Shown in pieces: positions 8,466 through 17,703 of a DNA stretch of 64,000 bases. The notes beneath the pieces are model-generated. The model searched no databases. It had not been told where the DNA came from and saw nothing but the letters and a program-made list of their open reading frames with translations. Position numbers and translations under genes: made by a program. The first letter of the stretch is position 1. The number at the start of each line of letters is the position of its first letter. This DNA comes from Paenibacillus cremeus (GTDB lineage Bacteria > Bacillota > Bacilli > Paenibacillales > NBRC-103111): positions 111,894 to 175,893 of the forward strand of contig NZ_VNJI01000010.1 in assembly GCF_007786445.1 (NCBI RefSeq), read 5' to 3'.

Positions 8466-8494
8466 TTGCTTCCGAACTCACAAATCAGTATTAT
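8466..8494 (+). promoter_or_regulatory. Probable promoter of the 72-residue basic protein gene
   Basis: TTGCTT (8466-8471) and TATTAT (8489-8494) are separated by 17 bases, about 30 bases before the ATG at 8526. Confidence 0.5.
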
Positions 8495-8525
8495 GGAATT
8501 ATTAAGATCAGGGTAGGTGTAGAAA

Positions 8526-8744
8526 ATGTCAGATTCCCCTAATACAAACGAAACGTCCGTAACTGCGGAAGAACCCCGCAAGATGAGTTTGGCGGATGCC
8601 ATTAAGAACAAGCTTGCACAGAAGAAACAAGCACAGGCCGAAGGCAAGGGCGGAGGCCAAATGCGTGCCGGCAATGACGCGGTCATGCGCAGCCAGAACA
8701 ACAAAAAGCCGAATAACCAGCGCCGTCGTACCGGAGGAAGCTAA
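8526..8744 (+). CDS. Small basic hypothetical protein, 72 residues
   Basis: The protein has an acidic, serine- and threonine-rich first 17 residues, a predicted helix MSLADAIKNKLAQKKQAQAE, then a disordered basic tail with GKGGG, several Asn/Lys pairs and QRRRTGGS. No family was recognised. Translation signals are good (GGGTAGGTG before ATG 8526), a promoter lies upstream and a terminator follows. The basic tail could bind nucleic acid; that is inference only. Confidence 0.7.
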   Translation: MSDSPNTNETSVTAEEPRKMSLADAIKNKLAQKKQAQAEGKGGGQMRAGNDAVMRSQNNKKPNNQRRRTGGS

Positions 8745-8768
8745 GCTTTACCTGGGCGTATGGAAAAG

Positions 8769-8815
8769 AAGGATGAGCGCCGTCGTCGTAAGAGGACAGC
8801 GTCTCATCCTTTTTT
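8769..8815. terminator. Bidirectional terminator between convergent genes
   Basis: AAGGATGAG (8769-8777) pairs with CTCATCCTT (8803-8811) and T6 follows on the plus strand. It separates the small basic gene from the convergent ABC-F gene ending at 8820. Confidence 0.75.
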
Positions 8816-8819
8816 AGCG

Positions 8820-10463
<1,644 letters not shown>

Positions 10464-10499
10464 CTAAAGCCTTATAATCAATACCGCTTCCAAACATAT

Positions 10500-10529
10500 A
10501 GTATAGCATAAGTACCGCTTGGTTCCCAA
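10500..10529 (-). promoter_or_regulatory. Possible promoter of the YkpA-like ABC-F gene
   Basis: Minus-strand TTGGGA (10524-10529) and TATACT (10500-10505) with an 18-base spacer, about 70 bases before the gene start. Confidence 0.4.
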
Positions 10530-10535
10530 CACCTG

Positions 10536-11480
10536 TCAGCTTTGTTGCGAAAATTTTACATACGTGATCGCCTGTCGGCCCATTTGGTTCCACGCGGCGA
10601 TGAAATCCGCCTTTTCCGTTCGTTCTTCTTCTCCCAGCGGATCGTTAATATAAATATAATGATCGTCATACCCTGTGACCAGCACCGAATGCTCCCGATA
10701 CGTGATATCCATCGTCCCCTCAGGCGTATCCCAAGTTTCGAACGCATCGTCATCCAACTCTACATAGTCCATGTTCACAATCCCCCATACGGGAACGCCT
10801 TGATCTAGAAAATGGTACAGGTCATCGAACTCGGCGCCCGTGGCATCGATAATTTGCCCTTGCAGATAGGTTTCCGCAAGCTCCTTGACCGGCTGATGGT
10901 AGACGCCGTAGCCCGGCTCCTCGAACGTGGCCATATCGCCAACAAAGCCGTCATTCGGATTGCCAAAATGAATCATGTGATCCTTGATCGTAAATGGTGT
11001 CGAATCTTTGTGAATGGCCGCCGCCAGCGTCATTTTGTCTACATTGATGCCGGCATGCTGGAGCAGCATGGCCAGACTCGTCACTTCACAGCCTCGTTCC
11101 AGCTCCGGCATCTGATAGATCAGCGGTGCATCGATCAGCGCTTCTCCGGCAGGCTCGACGTTGGACCAGATCGGCCTTTTCTTAAATTGGACAGACGATC
11201 CGGCAAAATGCTTGGCTTCTCCCACAGCAGCTTCATACTCAGGGAACGCGCCTATGAAAATAGCGTCCTGCCACGCCGTGTAGGGTGTCAGCTCGAAGTT
11301 AATCGGATTGTCATCATCGGTTTGATCATTGGAGAGGGGGATGATGGCAGGCTTAATCGTTGATTGTACTGCCACTGCCGTGTTCGTTGGTAAATATGCC
11401 TCATCTACTGTACTGGATGCACAGCCTCCAAGCATAAACATCGCTCCCATCAGCAGGGCGCAGCACTTCGCGTTTTTCAT
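10536..11480 (-). CDS. C39-like cysteine peptidase lipoprotein
   Basis: The 314-residue product begins with a lipoprotein signal (MLGGC, lipidated Cys20). After a linker of about 90 residues comes a C39-like papain-fold domain: catalytic Cys131 in ERGCEVTSLAMLL, histidine in REHSVLVTGYDDHY near 275, and a downstream INDPLG with the conserved Asp/Asn region. Such extracytoplasmic proteins process unknown substrates at the cell surface. ATG 11480 has a very strong AGGAGGGGG ribosome site. It lies 36 bases after the Uup-like gene and may share its transcript. Catalytic activity is inferred from the residues present. Confidence 0.85.
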   Translation of the reverse strand: MKNAKCCALLMGAMFMLGGCASSTVDEAYLPTNTAVAVQSTIKPAIIPLSNDQTDDDNPINFELTPYTAWQDAIFIGAFPEYEAAVGEAKHFAGSSVQFKKRPIWSNVEPAGEALIDAPLIYQMPELERGCEVTSLAMLLQHAGINVDKMTLAAAIHKDSTPFTIKDHMIHFGNPNDGFVGDMATFEEPGYGVYHQPVKELAETYLQGQIIDATGAEFDDLYHFLDQGVPVWGIVNMDYVELDDDAFETWDTPEGTMDITYREHSVLVTGYDDHYIYINDPLGEEERTEKADFIAAWNQMGRQAITYVKFSQQS

Positions 11481-11516
11481 TTGATCCCCCTCCTTGCTGC
11501 AACAGTCTCAGCCCTA

Positions 11517-13433
11517 TTACTTGTTATTCGCGATTTGTTCGACCAGCTCGGAAAGCTCCGTCCAGCGGTCCATGGCTTGCTCGAGCTTGGCGTTCAGCTC
11601 CTGCTCCTCATGGAATAGCGTCTGCACCTTACCGTAGTCGCTCCCAGCCTTTTCGATCTCCGACTTGATCTGGGAGAGTCGCTCTTCCAGTCCTGCGATC
11701 CGGCCTTCGATCTCATCCCAATCCTTCTGATCTTTAAAAGAAAGCTTGCGTGGACGATTCGCATCCCGCTTCGGATCATTCACTCCCGGCTCCGCCGCCT
11801 TCTGTTCTCTTCGCGCTTGCTCTTCCACCTGCCGCTCCGTCTTCAGCACGTCCATGTATTCCGTGTAATTCCCAAAGAACCGTCGAACCCTTCCGTCGCC
11901 TTCAAACACGAATAAATGATCTGCCGTCCGGTCCAAGAAATACCGGTCATGGGATACAGTAATAACGACCCCTGGAAAATCCTCCAAATATTCCTCCAGC
12001 ACCGTCAGCGTTTGAATGTCCAAATCATTTGTAGGCTCGTCCAGCAGGAGCACATTCGGTTCGCCCATCAGAGTACGCAGCAGGTATAATCTCCGCTTCT
12101 CACCGCCGGAAAGCCTGCCAATCGGAGTCCATTGCTGCGATGGCGAAAAGAGGAAACGCTCCATCATTTGCGCTGCCGTGATTGCCTCGCCTGATGTCGT
12201 GTGGATCACTTCCGCAGCTTCCTTGATGTAATCGATCGCCCTCATCTTCTCGTCCATCTCGACGGCTTCCTGTGTATAGTATGCGAGCTTCACGGTCGGA
12301 CCGACGTCGATTGTTCCGTGATCCGGCATCATTCTCCCTGCCAGCATATTGAGCAATGTGGATTTGCCGGTTCCGTTTGGGCCAATGATGCCCACCCGAT
12401 CTTCAGGGAGAACGATATAACTGAAGTTATCGAGCACCTTGCGGCTGCCGAATGACTTGGAGACGTCCTCCAGCTCCATGATTTTTTTCCCGAGCCGGCT
12501 GGCACCGAGTGCCATTTCCAATTGGGCAGACGGACCGTCCACCTTCTTGTCGCGCAATGCAACGACTCGTTCCACGCGAGCCTTTTGCTTCGTGGTTCTA
12601 GCTTTAGCGCCTCGTCGCAGCCAGGCCAGCTCACGGCGCAGCAGGTTTTGCCGCTTATCTTCCTCCGCTGCTTCCCGTTCCAGTCGGTCTGCTTTCTTTT
12701 CCAGGAAGGCGGCATAATTTCCTTCGTAGCTGTACAGCTTGCCTCGATCCAGCTCGAAAATTCGGTTCGTCACCCGATCCAGAAAGTAGCGGTCATGCGT
12801 GACGAGCAGCAAGGCCCCTTTCCATTTGCTCAAAAACTCCTCCAGCCACTCGACCGTCTCATGATCGATATGGTTAGTCGGCTCATCGAGTATGAGCAAG
12901 TCCGCCGGCTGGATCAGCACCCGAGCCATCGCTACCCGCTTGCGCTGCCCTCCGGACAACGTACCGACCTTTTGCCCAAAATCGCGAATTCCCAGCTGGG
13001 TCAAAACCGTTTTGGCGATGGTCGATGCTTCCCATGCTCCAGTCGCATCCATGCGCTGCTGAGCGGTGAAGAGCTTCGCTTGACGTTTCTCGTCCTCCGG
13101 CGCGAGCTGCAGCTCGGCCAGTGCCCATTCATACTCTCTGAGCGCTTGCATCAGCGGAGTTTCGCCGTGAAACACCTGCTCCAGCACCGTTGAATCCGAC
13201 TCGAACACCGGATTTTGCGGCAAATATTCCACCCGAAAGTGATTGGCATGGATCAACTTGCCCTTTTCCAGCGGCTCCAGACCCGCCATGACCTTGAGCA
13301 GCGTCGACTTCCCTGTCCCGTTGACTCCAACGAGCCCGATTCGTTCTTTCTCATTAATTTGAAAATGGACGTCGTCGAACAGCACCTTCTCGCCGTAGCT
13401 TTTATATAACTCTTCCACTGTTAAAATGTTCAT
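11517..13433 (-). CDS. ABC-F family ATPase, Uup/YfmR type
   Basis: The 638-residue protein has two ABC domains (Walker A GVNGTGKST and GPNGTGKST; signatures LSGGQRKRVAMA and LSGGEKRRLYLL; Walker [12 protein letters not shown] and [11 protein letters not shown]). A basic linker rich in Arg/Lys lies at 240-300, and a C-terminal coiled coil (about 555-635) is of the ABC_tran_CTD type. This architecture is that of Uup and B. subtilis YfmR, which act on stalled or structured ribosome complexes. There is no membrane segment. It lies upstream of the C39 lipoprotein gene and 34 bases downstream of the M42 peptidase gene. Confidence 0.92.
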   Translation of the reverse strand: MNILTVEELYKSYGEKVLFDDVHFQINEKERIGLVGVNGTGKSTLLKVMAGLEPLEKGKLIHANHFRVEYLPQNPVFESDSTVLEQVFHGETPLMQALREYEWALAELQLAPEDEKRQAKLFTAQQRMDATGAWEASTIAKTVLTQLGIRDFGQKVGTLSGGQRKRVAMARVLIQPADLLILDEPTNHIDHETVEWLEEFLSKWKGALLLVTHDRYFLDRVTNRIFELDRGKLYSYEGNYAAFLEKKADRLEREAAEEDKRQNLLRRELAWLRRGAKARTTKQKARVERVVALRDKKVDGPSAQLEMALGASRLGKKIMELEDVSKSFGSRKVLDNFSYIVLPEDRVGIIGPNGTGKSTLLNMLAGRMMPDHGTIDVGPTVKLAYYTQEAVEMDEKMRAIDYIKEAAEVIHTTSGEAITAAQMMERFLFSPSQQWTPIGRLSGGEKRRLYLLRTLMGEPNVLLLDEPTNDLDIQTLTVLEEYLEDFPGVVITVSHDRYFLDRTADHLFVFEGDGRVRRFFGNYTEYMDVLKTERQVEEQARREQKAAEPGVNDPKRDANRPRKLSFKDQKDWDEIEGRIAGLEERLSQIKSEIEKAGSDYGKVQTLFHEEQELNAKLEQAMDRWTELSELVEQIANNK

Positions 13434-13467
13434 TTACTGGTGTTCCTCTCTTCTTGCTGGTTGCTAA

Positions 13468-14532
13468 CTAATTTCCGCTGCCGTATTCTTTCGCCGGTTC
13501 CGTGACGTAGGCCGCCAGCAGCGCCGTTGTATGTAGGATACCATCCACATGTGTACGTTCCATGGCATGTGAAGCATGCACGCCAGGACCGATCAATGCT
13601 GCGCGAATATTGCTCCCGCCGCGCAGCGCAGCCGATGCATCCGAGCCGTATTGCGGGTAGATGTCCACCGCGTACGACAAGCCGTCCCGCTTAGCGAGCT
13701 CAATCAGCTTCGAAGTCATTGCATAGTCATACGGACCGGAGGAATCCTTGGCACAAATGGACACGTCCCATTCTGTGCAGCTGAGATCATCGCCCATGGC
13801 GCCCATATCCACAGCGATCATTTCGGTGATGTCCTGAGGAATCCACGCGGCTCCATGACCTACCTCTTCGTAGGTGCTGATCAATATTTTGATCGTGTAC
13901 TCCGGCTGAAGGTTCTCCCGCTTCAGGAGCTCAAGCAGCCCAAAGAGCGCTGCAACGCCGGCCTTATCGTCCAAGTGTCGTGACTTGATATAGCCGTTCG
14001 CTTTAAACTCCGTTCTAGGCTGGAAGGAAATTGGATCTCCCACCGCAATGCCAAGCGCAGTCGCATCAGCTGCATTTTTCACCCGCTCATCCAGTCGCAC
14101 TTCCATGACGGATTCCTCGCGCTTAAGCTCACGAGCGTCTGGATAGACATGCACCGAAGGCTTGCTTGTCATGATCGTTCCGTCATAAACGCGGCCGTCT
14201 CTTGTATGTACTTGGCAGTATTCATTTTCGACGGAGCCCAGCATGAACCCGCCGACTAGCGTGAAACGAAGCGTGCCATTCGACTTAATCGAGCGTACCA
14301 TAGCCCCAAGCGTATCTACATGTCCGGACAAGCCGATCACGCGACCTTGTTGCTTTCCCGGAACCGTTATGATCCCGCAGCCTTTGGGGGTAAACGCGAG
14401 AGGAAAGCCCAGTTTTTCAGCTTCCGACGCCAGCTTGTTCATGATCGTATGGCAGTAGCCGCTTGGACTTGGCGTGGACAGCAACCATTGTAACACTTCG
14501 TTCACATAGTCCATGTTAATTTGATTTTTCAT
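13468..14532 (-). CDS. M42-family metallopeptidase (FrvX/YsdC-like aminopeptidase)
   Basis: M42 enzymes are cytoplasmic tetrahedral aminopeptidases with two metal ions. Ligands and catalytic residues are visible: GHVDTLG (His, Asp), LDDKAG (Asp), STYEEVGHGA (two Glu), VDMGAMGDD (Asp) and HASHAMERTH (His) near the C-terminus. Length is 354 residues, normal for the family. The start at 14532 has AAGGGG nine bases upstream; the longer frame begins with a TTG inside that region. It probably starts a transcript continuing into the Uup-like gene. Confidence 0.9.
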   Translation of the reverse strand: MKNQINMDYVNEVLQWLLSTPSPSGYCHTIMNKLASEAEKLGFPLAFTPKGCGIITVPGKQQGRVIGLSGHVDTLGAMVRSIKSNGTLRFTLVGGFMLGSVENEYCQVHTRDGRVYDGTIMTSKPSVHVYPDARELKREESVMEVRLDERVKNAADATALGIAVGDPISFQPRTEFKANGYIKSRHLDDKAGVAALFGLLELLKRENLQPEYTIKILISTYEEVGHGAAWIPQDITEMIAVDMGAMGDDLSCTEWDVSICAKDSSGPYDYAMTSKLIELAKRDGLSYAVDIYPQYGSDASAALRGGSNIRAALIGPGVHASHAMERTHVDGILHTTALLAAYVTEPAKEYGSGN

Positions 14533-14619
14533 GGGAAAACCCCTTTTCAATCATTTGCTTCTGGAATTATTTTCGTGTAAGCTACGTTTGGATCTGAAAA
14601 TCAAGGAGGAAACTTCACT

Positions 14620-14949
14620 ATGTCTGAAACTTTGCCACCAAAAACCTGTAGTATTGAGCGACTCGTAACCGTTGAAGAAGATATCGAAAAGGTGCTTAGC
14701 GGTGAAAAAACCGCCACTCGCCGTAACGGACGTTACGCAGATATCGGCGAAATCATGGAGCTCAAAGGACGCCAATTCGAAGTGACCAAGGTTTACCAGC
14801 AGTCGCTTGGCGAGCTAACGGACGAAGCAGTTCAAACCGAAGGCTACCCGAATGTGGAAGCCTATAAAAACTACATTCTGTCGATGCACGCCGGCATGCC
14901 GTGGCTTCCGCATATGAAGGTATGGGTACACGAATTCCGCGCCATCTAA
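14620..14949 (+). CDS. ASCH-domain protein
   Basis: The 109-residue protein is a stand-alone ASCH domain, a PUA-like fold thought to bind RNA or nucleotides. The family pattern is visible: SGEKTATRRNGRYADIGE with conserved Lys, Thr and Arg near residues 30-45, and VTKVYQQSLGELTDE near 55-70. AAGGAGGAA gives a strong start. It is divergent from the M42 gene. ASCH domains have been proposed to act in RNA modification or as amidohydrolases such as YqfB; the function here is not known. Confidence 0.82.
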   Translation: MSETLPPKTCSIERLVTVEEDIEKVLSGEKTATRRNGRYADIGEIMELKGRQFEVTKVYQQSLGELTDEAVQTEGYPNVEAYKNYILSMHAGMPWLPHMKVWVHEFRAI

Positions 14950-14957
14950 TCATGCAA

Positions 14958-15042
14958 AAAACAGTGTAGCGGTATCTATGCTCACGACGGCCGAATCGTT
15001 CACAGCTGAGTCGTGAGCAGCTACTGCTGCACTGTTTTGTTC
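14958..15042 (+). terminator. Nested double-hairpin terminator
   Basis: An outer stem AAAACAGTG (14958-14966) with CACTGTTTT (15030-15038) encloses an inner perfect stem GCTCACGAC (14980-14988) with GTCGTGAGC (15010-15018). The outer stem ends in TTTTGTT. It lies right after the ASCH gene. Confidence 0.65.
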
Positions 15043-15086
15043 CTCATCCCTTGCAATGCTACTGTTTCTTTTGGAGGCTCGCTACA

Positions 15087-15527
15087 ATGTATCATTGGCT
15101 TGTATTTATCCACTCGGTTAGTGCGATGGTATCCATCGGACCGTTCTTCGTCTTGATCCCCATGCTTCGCAAATTGCATTCTGCTGATGGTGCGCTGCAA
15201 TCCTCGATGTTGGACTCATTTCATTTTGTCGTCCGTTTATCCAAGCATGCCGGGCATGTTCTCGTCGCATCGGGCTTCTTGCTTATGTGGCTCGGAGGCT
15301 GGCCATGGACCACACCATGGATTGCGGGCACGTTTGCCGTCTTGTTCGGATCGATCTTTTTTTTGGCTCGGGCGTTTTCCCCGACTATTCGCAAGCTCCG
15401 CCAATCCGCTGACCAAGACCGAGCAGCCCTTCTAAAAAAGCTGAGCCGCTCGCTGTATGTCTATTTATTCGTCCTCTTTCTCATGCTCTGGCTTATGATT
15501 ATGAAGCCCCAGCTGTGGCCGGCCTAG
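15087..15527 (+). CDS. Four-helix membrane protein (DUF2269-like)
   Basis: The 146-residue protein is almost all membrane: four hydrophobic segments, a first one starting YHWLVFIHSVSAMVSIGPFF with a histidine, and a second after KHAGHVLVASGFLL. Histidines in helices 1 and 2 recall DUF2269 or CopD-like proteins, which may bind haem; that is inferred. ATG 15087 is used because GGAGG precedes it; the frame is open upstream but lacks a good site. Its TAG stop overlaps the stop of the convergent Dabb gene by four bases. Confidence 0.7.
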   Translation: MYHWLVFIHSVSAMVSIGPFFVLIPMLRKLHSADGALQSSMLDSFHFVVRLSKHAGHVLVASGFLLMWLGGWPWTTPWIAGTFAVLFGSIFFLARAFSPTIRKLRQSADQDRAALLKKLSRSLYVYLFVLFLMLWLMIMKPQLWPA

Positions 15528-15814
15528 CTTTCGAAGTCTACACAAAGACTAGTGCCGTCCAGCACTTGCTTCATATGCGCCTTTACTTCGACATGCACCG
15601 GATGCTCGTCGTAGACTTGAAGATCTTCTAGTGAATCAAACTTTGTAATCAGAGCGATATCGTAAGAGCGAGCCTGATGAAGGACGTCCATGCCCACTTC
15701 GATATGACGGAGCACCGGAATTTTTCCATCCATATTTTTCAGTACATCGTAAGTGACTTTAATCGCTTCCGGACTGCGGTCCTTTAATTTAAAAAATACA
15801 ACATGCGTGATCAT
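15524..15814 (-). CDS. Dabb-family (stress-response A/B barrel) protein
   Basis: The 96-residue product is a dimeric alpha/beta barrel (Dabb) domain. Hallmarks are the opening ITHVVFFKLKDRSPE, the central VGMDVLHQARSYDIALITKFDS, and YDEHPVHVEV near 70. Bacterial members are mostly uncharacterised; related proteins bind small hydrophobic ligands or act as monooxygenases or cyclases. AAGGAGCGGAG stands before the ATG. It is 27 bases downstream of the decad-repeat gene and could be the last gene of that transcript. Confidence 0.85.
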   Translation of the reverse strand: MITHVVFFKLKDRSPEAIKVTYDVLKNMDGKIPVLRHIEVGMDVLHQARSYDIALITKFDSLEDLQVYDEHPVHVEVKAHMKQVLDGTSLCVDFES

Positions 15815-15841
15815 AATTTTCTCCGCTCCTTATGCAGCGAC

Positions 15842-16783
15842 CTATGTACAGATCGGCCCAAATTTCAAATATAACCATAACATTATACCATTACCACCGG
15901 AGTAAAAAAAGCCATCCCCCAATGCGGGTTCAATGGCCTTTTGGAGATTTAATTTATTGACGATTTTTTTTAGCTTCTCGATGTCCGTTTTCAATTTGAG
16001 CTGCTCTTTATGAAGGATATCAATGGTATATTCAAAGTTACTACATTCTGTGGACATATGCCGCTCGAACGTCTTTTGGTTCGCTTCCGTTTGCTTCAAA
16101 TTTTGCGACATTTCCATCACCGCTTGACGTATCATTGGAATTTCAGATACCGTTTGGCGGATCATTGGAATTTCGGATACGGTTTGGCGGATCGCTGTGA
16201 TTTCGGCAACAGCTCGACGTATCTGCGGAATTTCGGAGACGGCTTGGCGGATATTTGGAATATCCGCGACGGCTTCGCGTATTTTGGGTAGATCAGTAAC
16301 AGACTGGCGTATCTCCGTGACTTCTTCACGCAACTTGGGAATTTCCGATATTGCTTCTCGGATTTTTGGGATATCAGCTACGGCTTCGCGAATCTTGGGT
16401 AAATCTGATATAGCCTCTCGGAACTTTGGAATATCCGCTACGGTTTGGCTTATCTCATCAACCTCTTCAAGCAACTTGGGAATTACAGAAATTGTCTCTC
16501 GGATTTTCGGGATATCCGTGACGGCTTCACGGATTTTTGGTAAATCTGCTGCGGCTTGGTGTAATATCCCTACATCTTCCCGGATCCTCGGGATCTCTGA
16601 TAACTGCTCCTCAACGCGATCAAGACGCAGATTGGTTTTGTCTTGGCCGACTTCAAATGCTTGGAGTCTTCCGGTAATTCGATCTTGGCCCACCTCAATC
16701 TTATCAATCCTTGAAACCAACTCTCCCTGTCCGGCTGTCAGCAATTGAAGCTGTTTCAGTATTTCAATTAATGTTTCATTCAT
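15842..16783 (-). CDS. Decapeptide-repeat protein of unknown function
   Basis: The 313-residue protein has an amphipathic N-terminus with a period of about 14 (RIDKIEVGQD, RLQAFEVGQD), then residues 63-223 built from about 14 ten-residue units of the form [DE]-[IL]-P-x-[IL]-R-x-[AT]-[VI]-x. Three seven-residue inserts (ILHQAAA, EISQTVA, EIRQSVT) interrupt them. After this comes a charged helical region and a hydrophobic C-terminus (GIMLWLYLKFGPICT). No family was recognised. ATG 16783 was chosen for the GGGGGG ribosome site. It lies 41 bases after the PP2C gene on the same strand, so it may be the tail of the Tad transcript. Confidence 0.75.
   Translation of the reverse strand: MNETLIEILKQLQLLTAGQGELVSRIDKIEVGQDRITGRLQAFEVGQDKTNLRLDRVEEQLSEIPRIREDVGILHQAAADLPKIREAVTDIPKIRETISVIPKLLEEVDEISQTVADIPKFREAISDLPKIREAVADIPKIREAISEIPKLREEVTEIRQSVTDLPKIREAVADIPNIRQAVSEIPQIRRAVAEITAIRQTVSEIPMIRQTVSEIPMIRQAVMEMSQNLKQTEANQKTFERHMSTECSNFEYTIDILHKEQLKLKTDIEKLKKIVNKLNLQKAIEPALGDGFFYSGGNGIMLWLYLKFGPICT
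16115..16597 (-). repeat. 30-bp-period degenerate tandem repeat inside the decad-repeat gene
   Basis: The coding DNA for residues 63-223 repeats every 30 bases, with 21-base units at three places. Copies have diverged at synonymous and some other positions, so the amino acid pattern is better conserved than the DNA. Confidence 0.75.
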
Positions 16784-16824
16784 CAATTTCCCCCCAGTAG
16801 AAAATGAGTGAAATCTAGTATTTA

Positions 16825-17697
16825 TCAGCTGCGCCTCAATAAACGTCGAATCCAAAGCCAGCATAGCTTCGTCCTAATTCCTAACAGCGCTCTCAGCGTC
16901 TTATTTCTGCCAATCGGCTTAATCAGAAGCAAGCTAATATTATCGTCAGCATGCTTGTCCAATGCTCGTGTGATCAATTGATCACATACGTCCTGTGGCT
17001 CCAAACTGCTAGATGCTCTTCGCAGCATGATAGCTATCGCCTCGTTGGAAAACCGATCATGAAAGCCGTCACTAGTTAGTAGAAATAGTGTACCTGGGTG
17101 GTACGTTCCGGATCGAACATAGACCTTTGGCTCTTTTCCGAGGCCCAGGCCTTGGGTAAGAATATGACGCTTGGGATGCGTTCTTGCTTTGTGCTTCGCG
17201 AGGAAGCCCTTGCGGACCTGCTCCGCTACCCATGAATGATCACGGGTTAACTGCGCAAGCCGTCCCGATGAATAAAATTTATAAATTCGGCAATCACCAA
17301 TATGAAAAATATTGTAAACCGACTGAAATAGCACCAATAGGGTTAGCGTAGTGCCTAATGTCTGTCCATGAGCTCGACGCTTGTCCACCAAATGTCGGTG
17401 TAAGTTATGAAGCAGCGCTGTACCTTCGATTTCCAGTCTGCTCATCCACTTCGAATCATCCAGAACCGTGGGCAGCTTTTGCTCCATCCACGTTTTTAGC
17501 TTCTCTACAGCCAGCTCGCTTGCCAGTCCACCGTCGCCGGTTCCTCCCATTCCGTCTGCCATCACGGCAGCAGCATAGGGTACTCCGCTAGGAGAGGTTC
17601 CCATACGCAGCAATGAGCGATCTTCATTTAATGTACGAAACCAGCCGGTGTGCGTGCCAGCCCCATACTTCCAATGTATGGAAAACGTTAGATTCAA
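16825..17697 (-). CDS. PP2C-family Ser/Thr protein phosphatase
   Basis: The 290-residue product has the metal-binding PP2C motifs: NEDR near residue 25, ADGMGGTGDGG near 48, a GTTLTLL strand near 115, HIGDCRIY near 132, LLTSDGFHD near 208 and DDNISLLLI near 252. A basic tail follows the catalytic domain, with a weakly hydrophobic patch. Translation starts at TTG 17697; GAGGT overlaps the stop of the FHA gene six bases upstream, suggesting coupling. Paired FHA and PP2C genes often form a phospho-switch together with a Ser/Thr kinase, but no kinase is encoded nearby. Confidence 0.9.
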   Translation of the reverse strand: MNLTFSIHWKYGAGTHTGWFRTLNEDRSLLRMGTSPSGVPYAAAVMADGMGGTGDGGLASELAVEKLKTWMEQKLPTVLDDSKWMSRLEIEGTALLHNLHRHLVDKRRAHGQTLGTTLTLLVLFQSVYNIFHIGDCRIYKFYSSGRLAQLTRDHSWVAEQVRKGFLAKHKARTHPKRHILTQGLGLGKEPKVYVRSGTYHPGTLFLLTSDGFHDRFSNEAIAIMLRRASSSLEPQDVCDQLITRALDKHADDNISLLLIKPIGRNKTLRALLGIRTKLCWLWIRRLLRRS

Positions 17698-17703
17698 CGG
17701 TGA

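Noticed and set aside
15051..15086. Upstream extension of the DUF2269-like protein
   Set aside because: The extra 12 residues lack a ribosome site, whereas ATG 15087 has GGAGG at normal distance.
16010..16748. Plus-strand open frames across the decad-repeat gene
   Set aside because: They arise from the 30-base periodicity of the minus-strand gene and have no start signals.
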